Assembly: GCF_001548055.1 (NCBI RefSeq)
Contig: NZ_AP014724.1
Span: 2,356,001 to 2,420,000 of the forward strand
Length of the DNA: 64,000 bases
Origin: Sulfurospirillum cavolei
GTDB taxonomy: Bacteria > Campylobacterota > Campylobacteria > Campylobacterales > Sulfurospirillaceae
Reading direction: 5' to 3'
A model generated the notes under the pieces. It was not told the origin of the DNA and ran no database searches. It worked only from the letters and a program-made list of their open reading frames with translations. Positions 34,554-43,010 of this stretch are shown here, in pieces (within the stretch, counting starts at the first letter, position 1; each line of letters begins with the position of its first letter). The translations under genes and the position numbers were made by a program.

Positions 34554-35668
34554 TTTATTTTTTGACTCAATTCTTTTGTTCTTATTTTTACAATTTCTAA
34601 GATCATGCTCTCGCAACAAACTCCAATAACTTTTTCTCTTAATGTTCTAACTTCTTCAAAAGAAGGTGCTCTGCCATGAACTGTTTCATTTCGTATATCT
34701 TGAATCACATTGATATAATAAGGCACGCTTTTTGAGATATAAAATTTTAGCTGTTTTGAACAATACCTCTCTAAACAGTCTTGAATCAGTTCATGTCTTA
34801 GAAGAAATTTATATGCACCTAAGTTAGATTTATTGTTGAATAAATCTTTGGTAAGATATTCATGTCCTTGGACGTTATAAGTAATTTTAAAAATTTTATT
34901 TTCATATTGTGATAAATACTGAAATAAATATTTGGTAAATATGTAAATTTCTTGTTCCATTGTTTTAGAGTATTTAACAATTACACTACTAAAATCATAA
35001 AGCGGGTTGGTACAATTTTTTTGGTATTCTATTTCAGCCGAGATGATATTATTCATTGTATCAGGATGCATAAAATTCACATATTGTGAGCCAAAACTGT
35101 ATTTTACTAAATTGTCTTTAATCTCTAAAAACTCTTTAGATTTGTAAACATTTGGATAGTATCTATCATTTTTATCTTGATTGGCAAAATAATCCGTTTC
35201 ATGTTTCATATCCACAATGAGCGGATAGACATAGCTGTTGCCATAGATCGCATAGGTATGATTTCGGAAATTTGGTGTAGTGAAATTCGCTAAATAGTTA
35301 TCTCTTACGGACTCAAAATCATTTCTAACTAACTCTCTTATGTCCTTAATGACAAACCATTGTTCTACCTCAAGTTCCTTATCTTTATAGTAACTAGGGG
35401 CAAGATGAGACATGTCTGCGCTTGTTACTTCAGTCACTTTTGCAACAAAAAGACTTGAATAGTCCGTTAAAAAAAGCTGTAAATATTTAGAATCATTTGT
35501 AAAAGCATAGATCTCATTGAGTTCGTCTAAAAATTCATTTTCTACTACTTTTATCTTCGATTTTATCTTTCCAAAAGCTACCGTCTCTTTATCGATAAGT
35601 ACTTTTAAATGTTGTTCTATAACATCACTTTGATAGTATGGATTATAAAGGATGACTAAATTATTCAT
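34550..35668 (-). CDS. HEPN-motif protein, putative RNase/abortive-infection effector
   Basis: 372 residues, no signal or membrane segment. The C-terminal ~110 residues are helical and carry R-x4-H (Arg326-N-E-T-V-His331) followed by a helix-rich tail, the signature of HEPN domains, many of which are ribonucleases in defence or toxin systems. The N-terminal ~250 residues (Y-N-P-Y-Y-Q near the start, then aromatic-rich) are not familiar to me. The ATG overlaps the stop of the zinc-ribbon gene (ATGA). The HEPN call rests on the motif and helical context only. Confidence 0.6.
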   Translation of the reverse strand: MNNLVILYNPYYQSDVIEQHLKVLIDKETVAFGKIKSKIKVVENEFLDELNEIYAFTNDSKYLQLFLTDYSSLFVAKVTEVTSADMSHLAPSYYKDKELEVEQWFVIKDIRELVRNDFESVRDNYLANFTTPNFRNHTYAIYGNSYVYPLIVDMKHETDYFANQDKNDRYYPNVYKSKEFLEIKDNLVKYSFGSQYVNFMHPDTMNNIISAEIEYQKNCTNPLYDFSSVIVKYSKTMEQEIYIFTKYLFQYLSQYENKIFKITYNVQGHEYLTKDLFNNKSNLGAYKFLLRHELIQDCLERYCSKQLKFYISKSVPYYINVIQDIRNETVHGRAPSFEEVRTLREKVIGVCCESMILEIVKIRTKELSQKIN

Positions 35669-35844
35669 TTGAAAATACTTATAAAGAGATCAAAGGCATT
35701 GATCTCTTTATGTTCCATTTTTGTTTGGCATTTTGGACAAATGTTCATCATATCAAGTAGACTTAATGCGTCACTTTTTGGCTTTACCACTTTTGAATAT
35801 CCACATTGTGGACATACAAATTTAAAAGGTCTAGGTTGTATCAT
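35665..35844 (-). CDS. 59-residue zinc-ribbon protein coupled to the HEPN gene
   Basis: A short gene read directly from the minus strand: ATG at 35844, stop TGA at 35665-35667 that overlaps the next ATG. Two C-P-x-C knuckles, Cys11-Cys14 and Cys36-Cys39, 21 residues apart, form a complete four-cysteine zinc ribbon; a short Lys-rich link and a hydrophobic tail (F-D-L-F-I-S-I-F-K) follow. AGAGGA lies about 8 bases upstream. Likely a nucleic-acid-binding or regulatory partner of the HEPN protein. Confidence 0.7.
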   Translation of the reverse strand: MIQPRPFKFVCPQCGYSKVVKPKSDALSLLDMMNICPKCQTKMEHKEINAFDLFISIFK

Positions 35845-35984
35845 GGGCTATTCCTCTCTTTGGATTTATTGACATTATAGAATCAGTATTTTATAGTAAT
35901 TATAAATTTATTTTGAATTGCTTCATATCCTTGAAAAAATAGAATAATCTATTAATATTCAAATGAATTATTCAGCAAGAATAA

Positions 35985-36740
35985 TTATTGAAAGGTATAA
36001 GCAAAATTCCCTAAATTTGTTTTGATAGCAGCATCTAATAATGTGCTACATGTTGGAGAAGATACTAAAGGTATGGTTTTTTCCTCACCATAAACCATCT
36101 GTTTTTTTAGTTTATCGAGTCCATATGAAGTCACTTTGCAATTACCTTTATTGACGATGAGCTCTTGTATTGAAATAGGCTTTTCGCTTAATGAGACTAA
36201 ATGAACTACTGGTACAGTTATAGGAACATTCCCTATACTTGTTTTTTCATAATGTACACTGACTTTGAATAACGACTTTGTTGCTTGCTGCGGTGCATTT
36301 TGTTGTGATATTGGGTTATTCTCGATCTCATCATAAGCAGTACATGTTTGCGCTATGTCTGATAGCTTTTCAGAGTTATTTGGCTCAAATTTTTTGTTGT
36401 TGATTGTGATGGATTTGGATTTAGGAAGAGAATAAATAAAATTTCCCCATGCTGTTTTATCGCCATTTGTACTTGTGGCATCAATACTGGTTGGAACCGT
36501 CATTTTAGTGGTATTAACACCAATGGAAACTGCTTGACCAAGTTTGATTTCATTTCGTTTTTCATCTCTTAAGTATAAAAATCCCCCTTGATCATTACAC
36601 TCTATGAGCAACTGATTGTTCTCTTTATCGTTGATGGCATATGTGGATGTTCCACCCATTGCCCAGCCGGTTTCCCAAGGCGTAGCAGCCAAACAGTTAA
36701 ACCCTACAATAGATAAAACTACCATTTTTTTCATTAGCAT
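35985..36740 (-). CDS. Periplasmic hypothetical protein of the island
   Basis: 251 residues with a signal peptide (M-K-K-M-V-V-L-S-I-V-G-F-N-C-L-A-A). Mature part is beta-rich with four Cys that could form disulfides (E-C-N-D, Q-T-C-T, G-N-C-K, P-T-C-S). An N-terminal W-E-T-G-W segment follows cleavage. AAGGAG lies 6 bases before the ATG at 36740. Family not recognised. Downstream, 35845-35984 is a 140-base AT-rich gap with no visible gene. Confidence 0.65.
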   Translation of the reverse strand: MLMKKMVVLSIVGFNCLAATPWETGWAMGGTSTYAINDKENNQLLIECNDQGGFLYLRDEKRNEIKLGQAVSIGVNTTKMTVPTSIDATSTNGDKTAWGNFIYSLPKSKSITINNKKFEPNNSEKLSDIAQTCTAYDEIENNPISQQNAPQQATKSLFKVSVHYEKTSIGNVPITVPVVHLVSLSEKPISIQELIVNKGNCKVTSYGLDKLKKQMVYGEEKTIPLVSSPTCSTLLDAAIKTNLGNFAYTFQ

Positions 36741-36771
36741 CAGATGCTCCTTATCGTTAGATTTTTGTACT

Positions 36772-36960
36772 TTACTTGTCTATGTTTTGTTTGTTATCTA
36801 AAGCTTGTTTAATTGCCTCGTAACTTAATGAATCATCGTTTTGATTATTTTCAGAAGAGGAATTTATTTCTGATTCAATCGTCGATATGTCTTTTTTGAA
36901 TTTTTTCAGAATATATCCAGCAATCAGGATAAAAATACTTCCTATAATGATTGAAATCAT
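36772..36960 (-). CDS. Small single-pass membrane protein
   Basis: 62 residues from the ATG at 36960. An N-terminal membrane helix (I-S-I-I-I-G-S-I-F-I-L-I-A-G-Y-I-L) precedes a basic stop (K-K-F-K-K) and a polar Ser/Asn-rich tail. The frame extends to a TTG at 36981. It sits 31 bases upstream of the periplasmic-protein gene on the same strand and may be its partner. Unrecognised. Confidence 0.5.
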   Translation of the reverse strand: MISIIIGSIFILIAGYILKKFKKDISTIESEINSSSENNQNDDSLSYEAIKQALDNKQNIDK

Positions 36961-36972
36961 CGAGGCTCGACC

Positions 36973-36995
36973 TTCTTCCAAATGTTATGGAAGAA
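36973..36995. promoter_or_regulatory. Inverted repeat at the right end of the island
   Basis: TTCTTCCA (36973-36980) and TGGAAGAA (36988-36995), a perfect 8-bp dyad with a 7-nt spacer, just upstream of the small membrane protein. Operator or boundary sequence; no matching copy seen at the left end of the island. Confidence 0.35.
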
Positions 36996-37125
36996 GTGTA
37001 TCGAGAGTGTCTGACAGGTTGTGTCGCGGTAGTAAGAAATTTATTCAATGTATCACTAAAGATTTAGAACTTCAACCCTAAATCCCTACATGTAAGAAAC
37101 CAAAATCCTTTTCTTTTCAACCACC

Positions 37126-37890
37126 TCAACCGTTAAACGGTACACTCATACATGTAAGCCCCGCTTCGGCTTTGACAAATTCAGTGATGTCGCAGGAGTC
37201 GACGTTGTAGCCGAGTGATTTTACAAGGGCGATGCTTTTGGGGAAGGCTTCGTTCATACAAAGGACGTCGCCTATTTTAAGGACGTTTGCGCCGAAAGGT
37301 TCATCCTCTGGCACGGCGATTTGCGTAAAACCTTCAAAGGCATTAGCGTCCACCCACGCGGCGTTGATCAGTACGGTTTTGTCATCGAGCGCGGTGCATC
37401 CGGTTTTGAGGTGCAAACACCCCGTGACGTTGACAGGAATGACGCTGTAGCCGTAAGGTTTGATGATGGACTCCAAGGCTTGGATGCCTTCCTTATTCGT
37501 GCGAGGCGAAAGTCCTACGAAAATTTTCTTGCCGACTTTAAGCACGTCGCCGCCTTCGATTTTGGCGGGAAGTTCGATGCGTCTAACCGTGCGATACTTC
37601 GCAAAAACTCGTGCCATCGCTTCGCTCTCTTTTCTTCGCGACGCCACGCCCATGGAGGTCAAAACGGCGATCTCGTCAAAGACGATAACAGGGTCTTCTA
37701 CAAAGACGCTGTCGGGACAATCTTGATTTTCGTCCAAAACGACGACGGTTGCGCCGCATCGCTCCAACATCGCGCAATACGCCGCGTGCTGGGCGGTCGC
37801 TTTTAGCATATCGATCGATTCGCTTTGTAAAAACGTGAGTTCACAGTTTTGCAGTTTTGGGGAGGGTAGGTGCGTTATGGCGTAAAGCAT
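37126..37890 (-). CDS. DDAH/amidinotransferase-family hydrolase
   Basis: 254 residues with the dimethylarginine dimethylaminohydrolase-type fold: V-F-V-E-D-P-V-I-V-F-D, E-G-G-D-V-L, a catalytic His in G-C-L-H-L-K-T-G and the nucleophile Cys247 near the C-terminus (G-L-T-C-M-S-V). DDAH-type enzymes hydrolyse methylated arginines to citrulline; bacterial relatives act on other guanidino compounds. Substrate uncertain. It overlaps the upstream 303-residue gene by one base (TAATG). Confidence 0.85.
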   Translation of the reverse strand: MLYAITHLPSPKLQNCELTFLQSESIDMLKATAQHAAYCAMLERCGATVVVLDENQDCPDSVFVEDPVIVFDEIAVLTSMGVASRRKESEAMARVFAKYRTVRRIELPAKIEGGDVLKVGKKIFVGLSPRTNKEGIQALESIIKPYGYSVIPVNVTGCLHLKTGCTALDDKTVLINAAWVDANAFEGFTQIAVPEDEPFGANVLKIGDVLCMNEAFPKSIALVKSLGYNVDSCDITEFVKAEAGLTCMSVPFNG

Positions 37891-38801
37891 TAAAAAAACT
37901 CCAATTCTTCTTCATCGTTCGAAGGCGTGAGCAGCATCTCAAATTGAATAATGCTCGAAAAAAGCGATGCGTCGAGATAGTGAATATCCACGGCGGTTTT
38001 TTCTTTCAACACCGCGTCCGTCCACGCGATTAAATCCTCGACGATCGCGTTTAATATCACCAAAATTTTCTTGTGATCGCCGTGCGTTTCCAACAAAGGC
38101 ATATGCGCTGACAATAACGTAGAAAGCTTCGAGAGGGTAAATCCCAAGTCGCGAAATTCCATATTTTTTTCCAAAACGGCGGCATAGGATTGAAATCGTT
38201 CGTTGACATGTAAGAAATACGCCTCATCATGCGCAATCGTTTCGTCTTGTACGCTTTGAGCAAGATCGTCGCAACTTTCCAAGATATCTTCAATATCCAA
38301 CTCGTCGATGCTACCCTCGGCACAAAAATCAACGGCGCTTATTTTCACCGCGTCTTCGTAGTGCATCTTTTGCATATCCGAAGAGAGCACTTCCGAATCG
38401 TAGATGAAAAACTCCTCTTTGCTTTCGTTTTCTTTGGCAAACGATTCGTAAACGAACTGCTCGATGCTCTCTATATTTTTTCCGAAGCGGTCTTCGTTTT
38501 CGAAATGCTTTTGGTTCCACTCTTTGCACAACGTAAAATAGAGCGAATAAAACTCTCTTAGGTTTTCAACCGGAATAAACTTCTCTTTATGCCTGAGCGC
38601 ACCCTCTTGGATGTAAGCCCGCGCTCTTTTGAGATTCGCGTAAATATAAACGGTCAACTTCGACACGGCAAGATTATGAACTTTGGCGACTTCGGGGTCT
38701 AAAAGATACTCCGAAAGCCTCGGATCTTCGATAATAAATTTTTCAAAAGGTAAAACGACGTCGTCTACCAATGCCTCAAGATTTTTCCTGCTAATTCCCA
38801 T
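37890..38801 (-). CDS. Hypothetical helical protein coupled to the DDAH gene
   Basis: 303 residues, acidic, almost all helical, no signal or membrane segment and no recognised family. AAAGGG lies before the ATG. Translationally coupled to the amidinohydrolase. The gap upstream (38802-38920) carries the divergent promoter for the phosphoketolase. Confidence 0.65.
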   Translation of the reverse strand: MGISRKNLEALVDDVVLPFEKFIIEDPRLSEYLLDPEVAKVHNLAVSKLTVYIYANLKRARAYIQEGALRHKEKFIPVENLREFYSLYFTLCKEWNQKHFENEDRFGKNIESIEQFVYESFAKENESKEEFFIYDSEVLSSDMQKMHYEDAVKISAVDFCAEGSIDELDIEDILESCDDLAQSVQDETIAHDEAYFLHVNERFQSYAAVLEKNMEFRDLGFTLSKLSTLLSAHMPLLETHGDHKKILVILNAIVEDLIAWTDAVLKEKTAVDIHYLDASLFSSIIQFEMLLTPSNDEEELEFF

Positions 38802-38920
38802 GCCAACCCTTTCCGTTTAAATCAAAAAAAGCATTGTAGCATAGCTTTAAAGCCTCACGCTCTTTTTCTTTTAAGCCGAATCGAAGTAGCATACAGACGC
38901 GTGAACATAAAGGAGATACG

Positions 38921-41281
38921 ATGAACGAGTACGAGCTTTCCTTATCCGAAGTTGAAGCTATCGACGCGTATTGGCGTGCGGCAAATTACCTTTCTGTGGG
39001 ACAAATTTACCTTTTGGACAACCCGCTTTTAAAAGAGCCTTTAGCGTCAAAGCATATCAAACCGCGCCTTTTGGGGCATTGGGGGACGACGCCGGGGCTC
39101 AATTTTATCTACGCACATATGAACCGGCTGATCCTCAAATACGACCTTAACGTCCTGTTTATCGCAGGTCCAGGACACGGAGGCCCCGCCCTCGTCGCCA
39201 ATACCTATTTGGAAGGCACGTACAGTGAATTTTATCCCGATATTACCCGTGACGAAAAGGGACTTCAAAAGCTCTTTAAACAGTTTTCCTTTCCCGGAGG
39301 CATTCCCAGCCACGCCTCACCCGAAACGCCCGGTTCCATTCACGAAGGGGGCGAATTGGGTTATGCGCTTTCGCATGCCTACGGAGCGGTTTTCGACAAT
39401 CCCGATCTGATCGCGTGTTGCGTGGTCGGCGACGGCGAAGCGGAGACGGGAGCCTTAGCGACCGCATGGCACTCGAACAAATTTTTAAACCCCAAACGCG
39501 ACGGTGCCGTTCTTCCGATCTTACATCTCAACGGCTACAAAATCGCCAATCCGACCATTTTGGCGCGCATCTCGCACGATGAACTTGAAAAGCTTTTTAT
39601 CGGCTACGGGTACGAGCCTTTTTTCGTTGAAGGCGACGAGCCTATGAGCATGCATCAAAAAATGGCGCACATCCTCGAAACCGTTACGCTAAAAATTAAA
39701 ACGATTCAGCATGAAGCACGAAACGAAGGCAAAACGGCGCGTCCTATGTGGCCTATGATCGTGCTCAAAACGCCCAAAGGCTGGAGCGGTCCCAAAGAAG
39801 TGGACGGACTTCCAACCGAAGGGTCGTGGCGTTCGCATCAAGTCCCGCTTGCCAATCTCGATCACAATCCCGAACACATCGCTCTTCTTGAACGCTGGCT
39901 CAAAAGCTATCGCCCCGAAGAGCTTTTCGACGAAAACGGCACGCTCGTAGCAAAACTTGCCGCCTTAGCCCCCAAAGCCAAGCGACGCATGGGAGCCAAT
40001 CCGCACGCCAACGGCGGCTTACTTTTAAAACCTTTAGCCCTGCCTCCTTTTAAAGATTACGGCGTTTCCATCGACGCGCACGGTACGACGACCGCCGAAT
40101 CTACCCGCGTTTTAGGCAACTTTTTACGTGACGTTATGCAAGGCAATTCCGACACGTTTCGCGTTTTCGGCCCCGATGAGACGGCATCGAACCGTCTCAG
40201 TGCCCTCTTTGAAGTTACCGAACGCACATGGATGGCGGAACGCCTCGACACCGACGATCATTTAGCACCGCACGGACGGGTGATGGAGATACTCTCCGAA
40301 CATACATGTCAAGGGTGGCTTGAGGGCTATTTGCTCACGGGAAGGCACGGTTTTTTCTCATGTTACGAAGCGTTTATTCACATTATCGACTCAATGTTCA
40401 ACCAACACGCCAAATGGCTAAAAGTCACGAGCCGCGAAATTGCGTGGCGCAAACCCGTCGCATCGCTGAACTACCTTTTGAGCTCACACGTCTGGCGACA
40501 AGACCACAACGGCTTTTCGCACCAAGACCCCGGATTTATCGACGTCGTCGTCAATAAAAAAGCGTACATCGTCAACGTTTACTTTCCGCCCGACGCCAAC
40601 ACGCTCTTACATGTCGCCGCGCGTTGCTTAAGCAGTTACGATGCCATCAACGTCATCGTCGCCGGAAAACAACCCGAATTGCAATGGCTGGGCATCGAAG
40701 AAGCGGTGCTTCATTGCGAAAAAGGAATGGACGTTTGGGCGTGGGCTAGCAACGACGCCAACCAAACGCCCGACGTCGTGATGGCGTGTTGCGGAGACGT
40801 TCCTACCTTAGAGACGCTTGCCGCCGTGACGCTTTTACGCACGCTTGTACCGGAATTGATCGTACGCGTGGTCAATATCGTCGATTTGATGTGCCTGCAA
40901 AAAGAGCATCCTCACGGTTTTAGCGACGAGGCGTTCGATGCGCTTTTCCTCAAAGACGTACCGTGCATCTTCGCGTATCACGGCTATCCGTGGTTGATTC
41001 ACCGCCTAACGTACAAAAGAGCGTTTCACGACCACTTACATGTCAGAGGCTACAAAGAAGAGGGAACGACCACAACGCCTTTTGATATGGTCGTTTTAAA
41101 CGATATGGATCGGTTTCATTTGGTCATGGACGTCATGGAACGCGTCGATAAAATGCACCCTTACGCCGAAACAATCAAAGCGTCGATGCACGAAAAGCTG
41201 ACATGTCATAAAGAGTACATCCAAACCTACGGTCAAGATATGCCCGAAATCCGAGAATGGCAATGGAAACCTTACCTTTAA
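38921..41281 (+). CDS. xfp: Phosphoketolase (xylulose-5-P / fructose-6-P)
   Basis: 786 residues, thiamine-diphosphate enzyme splitting xylulose 5-phosphate and/or fructose 6-phosphate with phosphate to acetyl phosphate. Family hallmarks: G-H-W-G-T-T-P-G-L (residue ~50), [36 protein letters not shown], and the ThDP motif G-D-G-E-A-E-T-G. Full length for the family (780-830). AAAGGAGA precedes the ATG. Acetyl phosphate made here can yield ATP by acetate kinase (not in this window). Four ACATGT words lie within it. Confidence 0.96.
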   Translation: MNEYELSLSEVEAIDAYWRAANYLSVGQIYLLDNPLLKEPLASKHIKPRLLGHWGTTPGLNFIYAHMNRLILKYDLNVLFIAGPGHGGPALVANTYLEGTYSEFYPDITRDEKGLQKLFKQFSFPGGIPSHASPETPGSIHEGGELGYALSHAYGAVFDNPDLIACCVVGDGEAETGALATAWHSNKFLNPKRDGAVLPILHLNGYKIANPTILARISHDELEKLFIGYGYEPFFVEGDEPMSMHQKMAHILETVTLKIKTIQHEARNEGKTARPMWPMIVLKTPKGWSGPKEVDGLPTEGSWRSHQVPLANLDHNPEHIALLERWLKSYRPEELFDENGTLVAKLAALAPKAKRRMGANPHANGGLLLKPLALPPFKDYGVSIDAHGTTTAESTRVLGNFLRDVMQGNSDTFRVFGPDETASNRLSALFEVTERTWMAERLDTDDHLAPHGRVMEILSEHTCQGWLEGYLLTGRHGFFSCYEAFIHIIDSMFNQHAKWLKVTSREIAWRKPVASLNYLLSSHVWRQDHNGFSHQDPGFIDVVVNKKAYIVNVYFPPDANTLLHVAARCLSSYDAINVIVAGKQPELQWLGIEEAVLHCEKGMDVWAWASNDANQTPDVVMACCGDVPTLETLAAVTLLRTLVPELIVRVVNIVDLMCLQKEHPHGFSDEAFDALFLKDVPCIFAYHGYPWLIHRLTYKRAFHDHLHVRGYKEEGTTTTPFDMVVLNDMDRFHLVMDVMERVDKMHPYAETIKASMHEKLTCHKEYIQTYGQDMPEIREWQWKPYL

Positions 41282-41286
41282 TAGAT

Positions 41287-41395
41287 AAAGCACCGAAGGT
41301 GCGTGGGCACTCTGCCGAAGAGAACCCAGTGTTAACGTAGTCTTTGGAGCTTAGCTCTAAAGGCGTGTCAAAAGTTTTTGCGTTTTTGCAAGAAC
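41287..41395 (+). repeat. Degenerate intergenic repeat, copy 2
   Basis: Bases 41287-41309 match 17356-17378 at 20 of 23 positions, and TGCAAGAAC recurs at 41387-41395 (17435-17443 in copy 1). It contains a short GCACC/GGTGC hairpin. Fills most of the gap after the phosphoketolase. Confidence 0.4.
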
Positions 41396-41446
41396 TTTAA
41401 TGTTATATGCTACGATACGTTCTTCAAAACACGTCAAGGATACACG

Positions 41447-42013
41447 ATGAGATCTATGTTTATACTGCTTTTTGCCTTTTTAACGCTCTTTGCCGCCGAC
41501 AAAAGTTACGAATACGGCGATTTGGAAGAGCGACACGACGGCCTTTTAATCGAGGTTAAAACCCACAACCTTGCCAACGGCATAGGGAAATTTTACTACG
41601 CTTCGGGAAAACTCCGCGGTGAAACGCCCTTTAAAGACGGTAAACGCGAAGGAATGGGAAAAACGTATTACGAAAGCGGCGAATTACAAGGCGAAGCACC
41701 TTTTAAAAACGACGTGATCGAAGGTGTTAAAAAGAGCTATTTTACCTCCGGACGCCTCCAAAGCGAAACGCCGTTTCAAAACGACCAAGCCGAAGGAATC
41801 GCCACCTTGTACTACGAGTCGGGAAAAATCCAAAGCCAAACGCCTTTTCATGCCAATAAAGCCGAGGGCGTCGCCAAGCTTTTTGACGAAAACGGTAAGC
41901 TGTCTTACGAAGTTACGTTTGAGCACAGCGTCGCGATCAAAGGTTTTGCTTACGATGCCAAAGGCTCCAAAACCCCGATGAGCGAAAACGAACTCAAAAC
42001 CGTCGGTCTATAA
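41447..42013 (+). CDS. Exported YwqK/MORN-like repeat protein
   Basis: 188 residues from the ATG at 41447 (AAGGA 8 bases upstream); signal peptide I-L-L-F-A-F-L-T-L-F-A-A. Five or so ~23-residue repeats of the form Y-Y-x-S-G-K-L-x-x-E-T-P-F-K-(D/N)-x-x-x-E-G follow: the YwqK/MORN_2 type beta-hairpin repeat. Databases often name this family an antitoxin, but nothing toxin-like is nearby; a periplasmic structural or binding role is more likely. The frame upstream of 41447 is not exported-protein-like. Confidence 0.75.
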   Translation: MRSMFILLFAFLTLFAADKSYEYGDLEERHDGLLIEVKTHNLANGIGKFYYASGKLRGETPFKDGKREGMGKTYYESGELQGEAPFKNDVIEGVKKSYFTSGRLQSETPFQNDQAEGIATLYYESGKIQSQTPFHANKAEGVAKLFDENGKLSYEVTFEHSVAIKGFAYDAKGSKTPMSENELKTVGL

Positions 42014-42937
42014 AACCGTGCGCGCCAACGCTTGCATAGTTTTTGCGCTGACATGTAAGGCTTCAAGCTCTTCGGGGAGGAGCTTGTAGTTTAATATTTT
42101 CGTAGCACCCTTTCGCGTCATGACGACCGGCACGTTGAGTACGACGTCGGTCAAACCGTACTCTCCTTGCAAATAAACCCCCAAAGGAAGCACCGAATGT
42201 TCGTCGTTGGCAATCGCGCGAATAATGCGAAACACGCTTGCGGCAGTACTGTGGTTGGTGTTGCCTTTATGTTTGAAAACCTCAAATCCAGCGTTAATCA
42301 CGTCTTGATAAATCTGCGCGCGATCGAGTAAGGCTAAACCGTTGAGTTCGCAAAACGTATCGACGTCTAGCCCGCAAATATTGCAAATACTCCACGGAAG
42401 CGTGCTTCCTTTGCCGTGTTCGCCCAAAATATAGCCGTTGATATTTTTAGGATCGATACCTACTTTTTTGCTCACGATTTTCATAAAACGTGCCGTATCG
42501 ACCAACGTTCCGGCACTGATCAACCGCTCTTTAGGATACAATCCCTCTTTATAAGCGATGTGCGTTAAGACGTCGACGGGATTCGTGACCATAATGACGA
42601 TCGCTTGCGGCGCATACATGTAGAGTTCGCGAATGATTTTTTGAATCAGCGCGGCGTTTTCACCCAAAAGCTCGTCCCTGCTTTGTCCCTCTTTGAGCGT
42701 AATGCCCGCCGTAACGACGATAACGTCGCAATGCGCGCAATCGACGTAATCGCCGCTATGCAAATGCGTATTGCGGGCATAGGTAAACGACTCGACGAAC
42801 GAAAAATCCGCTACTTCGCCTTGTGCTTTTTCTTGGTTACGATTGACCAAAACGATCTCGCTCGTACTGCCTAACGTTAAGAGGTAATTAACCAATTCGA
42901 CGCCCACGCCGCCCGCTCCGATAATTCCAACACGCAT
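42008..42937 (-). CDS. Lactate/malate dehydrogenase-family protein with unusual specificity loop
   Basis: 309 residues from the ATG at 42937 (A-G-G-V-G cofactor loop starts at residue 8); the frame extends 16 codons upstream. The catalytic His (G-E-H-G-K-G-S) and the Arg residues (Arg87 in Q-S-R, and T-A-R) are kept. The specificity position is Leu81 where lactate dehydrogenases have Gln and malate dehydrogenases Arg. At the end of the second strand Asn replaces the Asp that normally holds the NAD ribose (L-V-N-R-N). So it is an NAD(P)-dependent 2-hydroxyacid dehydrogenase with a hydrophobic or otherwise changed substrate. Overlaps the preceding gene's end by 6 bases. Confidence 0.82.
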   Translation of the reverse strand: MRVGIIGAGGVGVELVNYLLTLGSTSEIVLVNRNQEKAQGEVADFSFVESFTYARNTHLHSGDYVDCAHCDVIVVTAGITLKEGQSRDELLGENAALIQKIIRELYMYAPQAIVIMVTNPVDVLTHIAYKEGLYPKERLISAGTLVDTARFMKIVSKKVGIDPKNINGYILGEHGKGSTLPWSICNICGLDVDTFCELNGLALLDRAQIYQDVINAGFEVFKHKGNTNHSTAASVFRIIRAIANDEHSVLPLGVYLQGEYGLTDVVLNVPVVMTRKGATKILNYKLLPEELEALHVSAKTMQALARTVL

Positions 42938-43010
42938 CTTTTGTTCCTTGATGAAAATGGAAAAGTATAGCACGCTTGCGCTCAAAAAAGATCGTAAAAA
43001 TTAAGCAGTC

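Noticed and set aside
35669-35872. Plus-strand open frame over the zinc-ribbon gene
   Set aside because: It is the shadow of the minus-strand 59-residue gene, which has a ribosome site, two Cys pairs and an ATGA overlap with its neighbour.
27423-37080. Prophage or integrative element
   Set aside because: No integrase, terminase, portal or conjugation gene and no direct repeats at the ends; accessory or defence-like island fits better.
36982-37081. Possible transposase remnant at the right island border (short plus-strand frame)
   Set aside because: Too short and without any motif I can tie to a transposase family.
41447-42013. Antitoxin of a toxin-antitoxin pair (YwqK naming)
   Set aside because: The protein is exported and has no toxin gene beside it; the name is only a database label for the repeat.
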